The notes beneath the pieces were generated by a model. That model did no database searches. It was given only the letters and a program-made list of their open reading frames with translations, and had not been told where the DNA came from. Positions 1-5,969 of a stretch of 5,969 nucleotides of DNA are shown piece after piece. The DNA lies in assembly GCA_028713875.1 (NCBI GenBank), contig JAQTNM010000099.1, forward strand, positions 1 through 5,969, read 5' to 3'. The position numbers were made by a program, and so were the translations under genes. Position 1 is the stretch's first letter, and every line of letters starts with the position of its first letter. This stretch comes from Candidatus Omnitrophota bacterium. GTDB lineage: Bacteria; Omnitrophota; Gorgyraeia; Gygaellales; Profunditerraquicolaceae.

Positions 1-1
1 A

Positions 2-385
2 ATGACGCTGGCGGGGGAGAGCTGGCAGCAGTTATGGGTTGAATTTACGCCAAAAGCCTCGGGTCTTCTATCGATCCGTTTAAGCGGGTCCCTTTATCCT
101 GACAATGCGACGAACTGCCATGCGGTATACGTAGATGACGTTAATATCAACGGAACCCCTGCCGTATCCGTGAAAAACGGCAGTTTCGAATACTTGAATG
201 AATATGACAGCCCGACAGATTGGTATAAAGATGTTTCCACCCTCTCGCAGGCCGCTGTTATAGCGCATACGGGCAGGTACTCTATGCTGGTTTGGCATGA
301 TGCCGCTTTGATACAGGGTATCAAAGTCCAAGCAGACAGGAAATACAGGGTAAGTGCGTACTTTAAAGCCAGGAACAAGCAGTAA
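2..385 (+). CDS. C-terminal part of a protein with carbohydrate-binding-like (CBM4/9-type, galactose-binding fold) repeats, 5' partial
   Basis: The reading frame is open to the left edge, so the ATG at 2 is probably an internal Met; the gene ends at TAA 383-385. Residues about 1-50 look like the second half of a beta-sandwich domain: W-x-x-L-W-V-E-F-T-P, a short S-I-R-L-S-G strand, then the closing V-Y-V-D-D-V-N-I-N-G. A new repeat starts at NGSFE (residues 59-63) and continues through P-x-x-W, G-R-Y-S-M-L-V-W-H-D and Y-R-V-S-A-Y-F-K-A. It then stops, without the strands that should form its second half. Such repeats are known from secreted or surface glycan-binding and glycoside hydrolase proteins; any catalytic domain would lie upstream. 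The fold call comes from motif recognition, and the exact CBM family is uncertain. The gene is separated from the downstream cassette by 222 bases and its own promoter, so it is probably unrelated to it. Confidence 0.6.
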   Translation: MTLAGESWQQLWVEFTPKASGLLSIRLSGSLYPDNATNCHAVYVDDVNINGTPAVSVKNGSFEYLNEYDSPTDWYKDVSTLSQAAVIAHTGRYSMLVWHDAALIQGIKVQADRKYRVSAYFKARNKQ

Positions 386-397
386 TTGATCTTTTGA

Positions 398-420
398 TTT
401 AAGGTTAATTTTACCTTAAA
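398..420 (+). terminator. AT-rich hairpin after the stop codon, weak terminator candidate
   Basis: A perfect 8-base inverted repeat, TTTAAGGT (398-405) and ACCTTAAA (413-420), flanks a 7-base loop. It begins 12 bases after the stop of the upstream gene, the usual place for an intrinsic terminator. Against that reading, the stem has only two G-C pairs and no T-run follows (next bases are CAGCAATAAT). It may instead be an mRNA 3'-end stabilising hairpin, or chance in AT-rich DNA. Confidence 0.3.
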
Positions 421-447
421 CAGCAATAATTCTGATATTTCTTCCGC

Positions 448-476
448 TTGGCAAGTACCGGATATGCGGCTTTAAT
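448..476 (+). promoter_or_regulatory. sigma70-type promoter candidate for the sensory operon
   Basis: TTGGCA (448-453, five of six matches to TTGACA) and TTTAAT (471-476, five of six to TATAAT) are separated by exactly 17 bases. It is the best-scoring pair I found by eye in the gap. Transcription would start near 483, giving a leader of about 125 bases before the ATG at 608. The -35 lies within a short dyad, CTTG-G-CAAG (447-455), and the -10 within the palindrome at 470-483. A second weak -10-like hexamer, TATAGT (578-583), has no convincing -35 partner. Confidence 0.5.
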
Positions 477-483
477 ATTAAAG
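470..483. promoter_or_regulatory. perfect 14-bp palindrome overlapping the -10, operator candidate
   Basis: CTTTAATATTAAAG is its own reverse complement. It covers the proposed -10 box and reaches the expected transcription start, where a dimeric repressor would block RNA polymerase. It is very AT-rich, so chance symmetry and a purely promoter-related origin remain possible. No regulator gene is visible in the window. Confidence 0.35.
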
Positions 484-594
484 ATTATCAATGGTTTAAC
501 TTATTGTAAAGCAAAAAGTTAGGGAATCAAAGAATCGCAGGATGCATTGAAGAATTTTGTTGAAACTTGACTTCGGATATAGTAACCTATCAAC

Positions 595-599
595 AAGGA
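595..599 (+). promoter_or_regulatory. ribosome binding site AAGGA that sets the lipoprotein start
   Basis: AAGGA lies 8 bases upstream of the ATG at 608, good Shine-Dalgarno spacing. The in-frame TTG at 557 has no comparable purine-rich site upstream and would add 17 residues before the signal peptide, so 608 is preferred. Confidence 0.65.
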
Positions 600-607
600 C
601 GATTGAG

Positions 608-1618
608 ATGATCCTGAGTAAGCAAGTTAGATTTGGGCGGCGAATACTGCTTGTAACTTTATTAGTTGCGGCTGTGTTTTTGAACGGCTGCGTCAGGAAA
701 ACAGAGAAGGTATATCGGGTGGGTATTTTATGCGGCCTGAATTATGCTGTCAGCACGGCCGATGGTTTCAAGGCTAAGATGAGAGAGCTGGGTTATATCG
801 AGGGAAAGAACATTATCTATGATTTGCAAAAAACTGATTTTGACGTAAATGCATACAGGAAAGCGCTCAAGAAATTTATTACCGAGAAGGCCGACCTGAT
901 TTTCGTATTCCCCACAGAAGCATCTCAGGAGGCCAAGGCGGCTACCCGGGGGACCAACATCCCCGTGGTTTTTGCCATTGCCAACATAGAAGGCACCGGT
1001 TTGGTTAAGAGTGTGCGCGAGCCAGGGGGAAATATCACAGGCGTCAGGTATCCCGGTCCGGATATTGCGCTAAGGCGTTTTGAGATCATGCGCGAATTGA
1101 TGCCTCAGGTCAGGCGGATCTGGATCCCCTATCAGCGAGGTTACCCTATTATAGCCAGCCAATTAGAGGTATTGTACCCAGAGGCCTCAGCAGCAGGCAT
1201 AATCTTGGAAGAGGCCCCGGCCGACAATGCGGCAGAACTCCGGTCTCTTCTTGATGCACGCGATAAATCTTCCGATATCGGCATGGATGCCATACTTTTC
1301 CTAGCCGAGCCCCTTGCCGTTACTCCAGATGCTTTTGCGGTAATGTGCAAGTTCGCTTATGAACATAAAATTCCCATTGCCGGCGCCCTGATAATGCAGG
1401 GAGACTGCGAATCTGTTTTTGGCGTCCACGTCAACAATTTCAATGTGGGCAGGCAGGCAGCGCCCCTGGCCGATAAAATATTAAGAGGTACCCCGGCCGG
1501 CACTATCCCGGTTGTCACAGCCGAGAGTTATTTTCAATTCAATTACAAAGCGGCTCAAAGACTCGGCTTGAAGGTACCCGGATCTCTATTAGGCATAGCG
1601 GACGAGATAATTCGTTAA
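608..1618 (+). CDS. ABC-type substrate-binding lipoprotein (PF04392 / ABC_sub_bind family), orphan
   Basis: Product of 336 residues, near the family's usual length of about 320. The ATG at 608 gives a normal lipoprotein signal: basic start (K5, R8, R11, R12), a hydrophobic stretch at about 13-25, and lipobox L-N-G-C with C28 as the lipidated residue. The mature protein has the two-lobed periplasmic-binding fold of PF04392. Marks are FKAKMRELGYIEGKNI (54-69), NIPVVFA (117-123), EPGGNITGVRYP (138-149), LADKILRGTPAGTIPV (287-302) and the C-terminal FNYKAAQRLGLKVP (311-324). Family members bind small ligands, and some (TrpX-like) serve amino-acid importers. Here no permease or ATPase follows: one base separates it from a dCache receptor, so I infer a role as a membrane-anchored ligand presenter for signalling. 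The ligand cannot be told from sequence. An alternative TTG start at 557 would give 353 residues but lacks an SD. Confidence 0.88.
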   Translation: MILSKQVRFGRRILLVTLLVAAVFLNGCVRKTEKVYRVGILCGLNYAVSTADGFKAKMRELGYIEGKNIIYDLQKTDFDVNAYRKALKKFITEKADLIFVFPTEASQEAKAATRGTNIPVVFAIANIEGTGLVKSVREPGGNITGVRYPGPDIALRRFEIMRELMPQVRRIWIPYQRGYPIIASQLEVLYPEASAAGIILEEAPADNAAELRSLLDARDKSSDIGMDAILFLAEPLAVTPDAFAVMCKFAYEHKIPIAGALIMQGDCESVFGVHVNNFNVGRQAAPLADKILRGTPAGTIPVVTAESYFQFNYKAAQRLGLKVPGSLLGIADEIIR

Positions 1619-1619
1619 A

Positions 1620-3308
1620 ATGCCAAAAGTTGAGCCAAAAAAGATAAAGCCTTTCCGGAGCCTGACGGTTAATTTGGCCGTCGCTTTTTTAACCTTAAGC
1701 GCGGTGCTATTGATAATTGCCGGCAGCTTACAGATATATTTCAGTTTCCAGGCCCAGCAAAAAATCATTGCCAATCAGCAGGAACTAATCGCCCAAAATG
1801 CTGCCAATGCGGTCAGGAATTTTGTCCGGGAGAAATTTACTATTCTGGAAAAAACAGCGGTTCTCGGCAATCTGGCAACGGCTGGCGAAGAAGAGCAGAA
1901 GCTGCTTTTGGGAAGATTGCTTGGCAAAACACCGTCGTTCCGCCAATTGCTTCTATTAAACGCGCAAGAGCAGGAATTACTGAGAGTCTCCCGCCTGTCA
2001 AAATTATTATCAGCCCAATCAATTAAATTAAACACCGATGAGGTCTTTTCCAAGGTCAGGCATAAAGAAACATATATCAGCCCTGTATACATTGATAAAA
2101 TAACGAGCGAGCCGCTGGTAATAATGGCTGTCCCGATTACTGATAATTTTGGCGCTTTTAAAGGAATACTGGTGGCCGAGGTGAATTTAAAATTCATGTG
2201 GGACCTGGTAGACAGTATAAAGATCGGAGATAAAGGCCTGGCTTACGTGGTAGACAGGCAGGGTAATCTCATCGCCTTCCGCGATATTAGCCGTGTTTTA
2301 AAAAGAGAGAATCTGGGTCATCTGGCCGAAGTAGGCGAATTTGTAAAGGGAGGTGTGTTAACCCATAAAAGCGCTGCTGAAATAGTGAAGGGTATACTGG
2401 GAACCCACGTTGTAGCCAGTCATGCGCTTCTTGGTAAGCCCGACTGGGCGATTGTTATTGAATCGCCGGTAGTGGAAGCATACAGAACTGTGATAAGGGA
2501 GTTAAGGTTGTCAGTGGCGGTCCTTATCCTGAGCATTATCCTGGCCGTCATGTTCGCCATCTTTATCTCAAAGAGAATTACAAGGCCGATTATAAAACTA
2601 AATGATGCCACGATAAAGATCAGCAAAGGCGATCTGGATACAAGAATAGAAGTTAAATCTGAAGATGAGGTAGGGGAATTAGCCGCCAGTTTTAACCAGA
2701 TGGTTGAGGATTTGCAAAAAACAACCGTCTCCCGGGATATCTTATCCCAGGAAGTATCGGAGCGCAAGAAGGCGGAAGAGGCTTTGCGGGAAAGCGAAAG
2801 CAAGCATAGGATGCTTCTTGCAAATATCCCGCAGAAAATATTTTATAAAAATTTAAATTCAGTCTATCTATTATGTAACGATGCTTATGCCAGAGATTTA
2901 AACATAAGGACCGCTGAAATCAAAGGAAAAACAGATTTTGATTTCTATCCTGAAGAGTTAGCTGAGAAATACAGGGCTATTGATAAAAGAATCATGCAAA
3001 CAGGCAAACTGGAAGAGTTGGAAGAGGAATATGTAAAAGACGGCCAGAAATTTACCGTTCAGACAGTAAAGGCGCCAGTTAAGAATGAGCAGGGCGATAT
3101 TATCGGGATATTCGGTATTTTTTGGGATATTACCGACCGCAAGAAAGCCGAAGAGCAGCAAATGGCCCTGTTGAAAGATCTGGAAGGCATGAACAGGGTT
3201 ATGGTGGGGCGCGAGCTCAAAATGATCGAGTTAAAACAGGCGATTAACAAACTGAGCCGGGAGCTCGGCAGGCCCGAGCCGTATGACAAAGTTTCTTTAG
3301 CGGAGTAG
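1620..3308 (+). CDS. Membrane sensor: dCache-HAMP-PAS receptor without a kinase domain
   Basis: Product of 562 residues. A basic N-terminus is followed by TM1 (about 16-38), an extracytoplasmic double-Cache region (about 42-293), TM2 (about 297-317), HAMP (about 318-370, with ITRPI at 320 and DEVGELAASFNQM at 349-361), a short coiled coil, and PAS (about 393-505, ending in the linker DITDRKKAEE). The tail at 521-555 carries GRELKMIELK and GRPEPY. Cache marks include LLRVSR (120-125), TYISPVYID (151-159), DKGLAYVVDRQGNLIAF (204-220) and PDWAIVIESP (274-283). The Y-x3-R-x-W-Y signature of amino-acid-binding dCache is not seen, so the ligand is open. There is no HisKA, HATPase, GGDEF, EAL or chemotaxis MA domain before the TAG, so output must pass to a partner, most simply the kinase at 4485. 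One base separates it from the lipoprotein gene and no clear SD is present, which suggests translational coupling. Confidence 0.9.
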   Translation: MPKVEPKKIKPFRSLTVNLAVAFLTLSAVLLIIAGSLQIYFSFQAQQKIIANQQELIAQNAANAVRNFVREKFTILEKTAVLGNLATAGEEEQKLLLGRLLGKTPSFRQLLLLNAQEQELLRVSRLSKLLSAQSIKLNTDEVFSKVRHKETYISPVYIDKITSEPLVIMAVPITDNFGAFKGILVAEVNLKFMWDLVDSIKIGDKGLAYVVDRQGNLIAFRDISRVLKRENLGHLAEVGEFVKGGVLTHKSAAEIVKGILGTHVVASHALLGKPDWAIVIESPVVEAYRTVIRELRLSVAVLILSIILAVMFAIFISKRITRPIIKLNDATIKISKGDLDTRIEVKSEDEVGELAASFNQMVEDLQKTTVSRDILSQEVSERKKAEEALRESESKHRMLLANIPQKIFYKNLNSVYLLCNDAYARDLNIRTAEIKGKTDFDFYPEELAEKYRAIDKRIMQTGKLEELEEEYVKDGQKFTVQTVKAPVKNEQGDIIGIFGIFWDITDRKKAEEQQMALLKDLEGMNRVMVGRELKMIELKQAINKLSRELGRPEPYDKVSLAE

Positions 3309-3340
3309 GGCGGCAGTTTCTGCAGGCGGAGGTCTTTATT

Positions 3341-4480
3341 ATGAAGATTGAACAGAGCAGATGGACGCAGAAAGAAGGATGGGCCTTGCCTTTGGGGGAG
3401 GCGTTGGGTAAAACTGCGCAGCTGGTTTTGATATTCGGGGCCACTGAGATTTTAAAGCAAGGTTCTTCTATTGAAGAGATAAGAAAGAATTACCCCGGCG
3501 CTTGTTTATGCGGTTGTTCTACGGCAGGAGAAATCTACGGCACGACGGTGAGCGAGGATTCGTTAGTTGCCACTGCGGTTGAATTTGAAAAATCACGGAT
3601 AAGATGCTCCAGAGTTGAGATCGGCAGTGCTGCGGATAGTCTATCCGTCGGCCAACGCCTGGCAGATGCGGTAGAAAAAGAAGGATTAAAGCATGTCTTT
3701 GTGCTTTCAGAAGGGCTTCGGATAAACGGCAGCGAACTGGTAAAAGGCATGGAAAAGAATTTGCCCGGGCATGTCAAGATCACAGGCGGCTTAGCAGGAG
3801 ACGGGGTACGTTTTAAAGAGACGTTTGTCGTGGCCGATTCTTCTCCGGAAAAGAATACAATCGCCCTGGTCGGATTTTACGGGGACGATTTAAAGATAGG
3901 TTATGGTTCGGTGGGCGGCTGGGATCCTTTCGGGCCCGAAAGGATTATTACGCGCTCAAAAGGCAACATCCTGTATGAACTTGACAATAAGTCAGCCCTA
4001 ACATTGTATAAACAGTACCTGGGAGAACATGCGCAGGGGCTGCCGGCAACAGGTTTGCTTTTTCCTTTAAGCATCAGAGACGAGAAAGGCGCATTCAGCC
4101 TCGTCCGTACGATCCTGTCTGTAAATGAAGAAGACGGTAGCCTTACTTTCGCAGGAGATGTGCCTGAAGGTTCGTATGCGCGCTTAATGAAAGCTAATTT
4201 CGACCGCCTGATTGAAGGAGCTAACAGGGCGGCTAAAGACAGCCATGATATTATCGGGGGCAAAGAGGCGGAGTTGGCCATTCTTGTCAGTTGTGTAGGA
4301 AGAAAATTGATCCTTAAACAGAGGGTTGAAGAAGAAGTTGAGGGTGTGCGTGAGATCTTGGGCGGAAAGGCGGTTCTGACCGGTTTCTATTCATACGGAG
4401 AGATTGCGCCTGTCAGAACCGACGTTAACTGCGCGTTGCATAACCAAACCATGACTATAACAGTTTTTTCCGAGAGGTGA
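3341..4480 (+). CDS. FIST-domain cytosolic sensor protein (FIST_N + FIST_C), NosP-like
   Basis: Product of 379 residues, full length for a stand-alone FIST protein, with no signal peptide or membrane segment. The ATG at 3341 follows a strong SD, GGAGGT (3328-3333), with 7-base spacing. FIST_N covers about 24-215: GCSTAGEI (58-65), VFVLSEG...NGSELV (119-134), ITGGLAGDG (147-155) and GGWDPFGPERIITRS (192-206). FIST_C covers about 216-358: LYKQYLGE (222-229), LPATGLLFPL (234-243), FAGDVPEG (270-277) and LTGFYSYGEIAP (346-357), then LHNQTMT (366-372). FIST domains are sensory modules thought to bind small ligands; the NosP subgroup binds heme and senses nitric oxide through a neighbouring kinase. 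The kinase gene starts 4 bases downstream, which supports a working pair. An unusual C-x-C-x-C (55, 57, 59) sits in the first conserved motif. Heme binding cannot be decided from sequence alone. Confidence 0.93.
   Translation: MKIEQSRWTQKEGWALPLGEALGKTAQLVLIFGATEILKQGSSIEEIRKNYPGACLCGCSTAGEIYGTTVSEDSLVATAVEFEKSRIRCSRVEIGSAADSLSVGQRLADAVEKEGLKHVFVLSEGLRINGSELVKGMEKNLPGHVKITGGLAGDGVRFKETFVVADSSPEKNTIALVGFYGDDLKIGYGSVGGWDPFGPERIITRSKGNILYELDNKSALTLYKQYLGEHAQGLPATGLLFPLSIRDEKGAFSLVRTILSVNEEDGSLTFAGDVPEGSYARLMKANFDRLIEGANRAAKDSHDIIGGKEAELAILVSCVGRKLILKQRVEEEVEGVREILGGKAVLTGFYSYGEIAPVRTDVNCALHNQTMTITVFSER
4473..4480 (+). promoter_or_regulatory. Shine-Dalgarno AGAGGTGA overlapping the FIST stop codon
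   Basis: AGAGGTGA matches seven of eight bases of the ideal GGAGGTGA and contains the FIST stop TGA (4478-4480). The kinase ATG is at 4485, 4 bases after this site and 7 after the AGAGG core. Ribosomes finishing FIST therefore stop on the SD of the kinase gene, an arrangement that usually couples translation of the two proteins. Confidence 0.65.
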
Positions 4481-4484
4481 ATAT

Positions 4485-5969
4485 ATGTTCGGGCAGTTGC
4501 ATGTTTTGCTGAAGCGCCAGCTCAAGAAGCATTTCGGTTCGCTTGAAAATATACCAAAAGGATTAAAGGATTTTATCGCCGCGGTCAATGAAGCCTATAT
4601 TGGTTTCGATTCCGACCGTATTTTGCTTGAGCGTTCAATAGAGATCAGCTCTCAGGAGTTAATGCAGTCGGTGTCTTTGCTTGCGGCGACACTGGAGGCC
4701 AGTGCCGACGGCATTCTCGTCGTAGACTTGAACGGAAAAGTAGTTACGTACAATCATAAATTTTTAGATCTATGGCATATCCCGGATTCGCTTATCGCAG
4801 CTCACGATGATAAGAAATTACTCGAATATGCATTAACTCAATTAGCATCCCCGGAAGAATTCACTAAGAAGGTAGAGGAGCTTTACTCTAATCCCCAGGC
4901 GCAGTCATCCGATTTGATATTCTTTAAAGACGGCCGGGTCTTTGACCGGTTCTCTCAGCCTCAGAAAATCGGCGAAAAAATTGTAGGCCGCGTATGGAGC
5001 TTCCGCGATATCTCCGAGCGTAAAGAGATCGAAGAATCGCTGCAGGAGAGCGAAAATTATTTAAAGACCGTATTTAATTCTTTGCAGATAGGTATTATCA
5101 TGGTTGATGCCGAGACTCACCTGATCGCCGACGCCAACCCCGTAGCTGTAAGATTATTCGGTGCCTCCAAAGAAAATATTGTCGGAGTGCTTTGCCACGA
5201 TTTTATATGCCCCGCTGAAAAAGGCAAGTGCCCTATCACCGACCTGCATCAGCAGGTAGATAATGCAGAGCGCGTTTTGGTAACTGCTGATGGCCGGCAG
5301 CTGCCCGTTCTTAAGACGGTAGTTACCATAACGCTGAGGAACCGCAAGTTCTTTTTAGAGAGCTTTGTAGATATCAGCGGGCGCAAGAAGGCAGAGGAGG
5401 AACGCGAGAAGCTGATCGGAGAACTGAAAGAACAACAGGAATTACTCAGGGAGCAGAAGGAGGAACTGGAAGATTCCCGCAGGGCAATAAAGAACGTCGC
5501 CGAAGACCTTGCCGAATCCAAAGAGATATTAGAGTACCAGAATAAGTCGCTGGAAGATATCAATAAAGAACTGGATGACTTTACTTATATCGTTTCGCAT
5601 GACTTAAAAGAGCCTTTGAGAAGTATAGATGCCTACTCAAAATTCATAACAGAAGATTACCGGGATAAATTGGGAGAAGAGGCAAGGCATTATCTTGAAC
5701 GCATAAGGACCAACACGGAAAGGATGCAGAAACTTATTGAGGACCTCCTTGAGATATCCCGCTTAAAGAGGAAAGGCAGCACTATTGAAGAGGTAGGGGC
5801 AGAAGAGCTTATAGGCGAAGTAAAGATGAGGCTTGAATATGCAATAAAACAAAAGGGCGCACAGATTATAATAAAAGACAGCCTTCCCGATATATTTTGC
5901 GACCGCGTAAGATTCACCGAGGTATTTCTGAACCTCATTTCCAATGCCCTCAAGTTCAACGATAAAGAA
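4485..5969 (+). CDS. Soluble hybrid-input sensor histidine kinase (FIST-associated N-region, PAS, Cys-rich PAS, HisKA, HATPase start), 3' partial
   Basis: The frame from ATG 4485 stays open for 495 codons to the right edge. No transmembrane segment is visible. Residues 1-60 (LLKRQLKKHFG..., AYIGFDSDRILLERSIEISSQEL at 37-59) match the helical start common in FIST-neighbour kinases. PAS1 is at about 64-178, ending FRDISERK. PAS2 is at about 188-303, with cysteines C237, C242 and C249 and linker DISGRKKAEEE. A charged coiled coil follows (about 303-365), then HisKA with H-box FTYIVSHDLKEPLRSI (366-381), in which H372 is the predicted phosphorylated histidine. HATPase_c begins at about 470, and N-box LNLISNALKFN (481-491) has N487 as the expected ATP/Mg residue. 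The G boxes lie beyond the edge, as would any receiver domain. The role is to autophosphorylate on H372 and pass phosphate to a response regulator not in the window. Gene order resembles nosP-nahK. Alternative starts are unlikely given the well-placed SD. Confidence 0.93.
   Translation, partial: MFGQLHVLLKRQLKKHFGSLENIPKGLKDFIAAVNEAYIGFDSDRILLERSIEISSQELMQSVSLLAATLEASADGILVVDLNGKVVTYNHKFLDLWHIPDSLIAAHDDKKLLEYALTQLASPEEFTKKVEELYSNPQAQSSDLIFFKDGRVFDRFSQPQKIGEKIVGRVWSFRDISERKEIEESLQESENYLKTVFNSLQIGIIMVDAETHLIADANPVAVRLFGASKENIVGVLCHDFICPAEKGKCPITDLHQQVDNAERVLVTADGRQLPVLKTVVTITLRNRKFFLESFVDISGRKKAEEEREKLIGELKEQQELLREQKEELEDSRRAIKNVAEDLAESKEILEYQNKSLEDINKELDDFTYIVSHDLKEPLRSIDAYSKFITEDYRDKLGEEARHYLERIRTNTERMQKLIEDLLEISRLKRKGSTIEEVGAEELIGEVKMRLEYAIKQKGAQIIIKDSLPDIFCDRVRFTEVFLNLISNALKFNDKE

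Noticed and set aside
94..426. 110-codon open frame on the minus strand
   Set aside because: It is antisense to the carbohydrate-binding-like gene, has no recognisable domain, and the + strand frame has clear family motifs.
557..607. TTG start extending the lipoprotein by 17 residues
   Set aside because: There is no SD upstream, and the extension precedes an already complete lipoprotein signal that starts at the ATG with a good SD.
484..607. Possible riboswitch or structured leader
   Set aside because: The 125-base leader holds no recognisable riboswitch core or strong stem; only a small direct repeat (GAATC-AAA-GAATC) was seen.
3901..4281. 126-codon minus-strand open frame
   Set aside because: It is antisense to the conserved part of the FIST gene and shows no family features.
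2762..5392. Repeated 12-mer GCGCAAGAAGGC at 2762-2773 and 5381-5392
   Set aside because: Both copies encode the R-K-K-A-E-E linker that commonly ends PAS domains, so this is shared protein sequence rather than a DNA repeat.
5249..5563. Serine-rich 104-codon minus-strand open frame
   Set aside because: The serine richness comes from the opposite strand of a Glu/Lys/Leu-rich coiled coil in the kinase; no independent support.
1..5969. tRNA, rRNA, CRISPR, insertion sequence or phage genes
   Set aside because: No spaced repeats, transposase motifs, terminal inverted repeats or RNA-gene signatures were found on either strand by eye.

Overview
The window reads as bacterial chromosome, with every recognisable gene on the + strand. 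Base composition is moderate in the genes and clearly AT-richer in the one intergenic gap (386-607). Gene style suggests an uncultured or environmental bacterium. The markers are a tandem carbohydrate-binding-like protein, an orphan ABC-type binding lipoprotein, a dCache-HAMP-PAS receptor with a GREL-K-MIELK tail, and a FIST protein beside a multi-PAS kinase. Candidatus Omnitrophota, a deltaproteobacterial lineage or a PVC-type phylum would fit, but this is a low-confidence inference from protein style only.

Layout: (1) 2-385 is the C-terminal end of a protein with galactose-binding-like beta-sandwich repeats; its last repeat appears to stop halfway. (2) 386-607 is a noncoding gap with an AT-rich hairpin just after the stop codon. 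It also holds a good sigma70-type promoter (TTGGCA-N17-TTTAAT, 448-476) whose -10 lies in a perfect 14-bp palindrome (470-483), and an SD at 595-599. (3) 608-1618 encodes a PF04392-type substrate-binding lipoprotein. (4) 1620-3308 encodes a membrane receptor, TM-dCache-TM-HAMP-PAS-coiled tail, with no kinase domain. (5) 3341-4480 encodes a complete cytosolic FIST-domain sensor. (6) 4485-5969 encodes a soluble histidine kinase (FIST-associated N-terminal region, PAS, cysteine-rich PAS, coiled coil, HisKA and the start of HATPase_c), cut by the window edge.

Genes 3-6 are spaced by 1, 32 and 4 bases and look like one transcription unit. No transporter permease or ATPase is present, so the binding protein is better read as a sensory input than as part of an importer. 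My working model is a multi-input signalling cassette. In it a periplasmic ligand is seen by the lipoprotein and/or the dCache receptor, a cytosolic ligand by FIST, and both are integrated by the soluble kinase. The FIST-kinase half has the same layout as the nitric-oxide-sensing NosP-NahK pair of Pseudomonas. No response regulator is visible; it may lie beyond the right edge.
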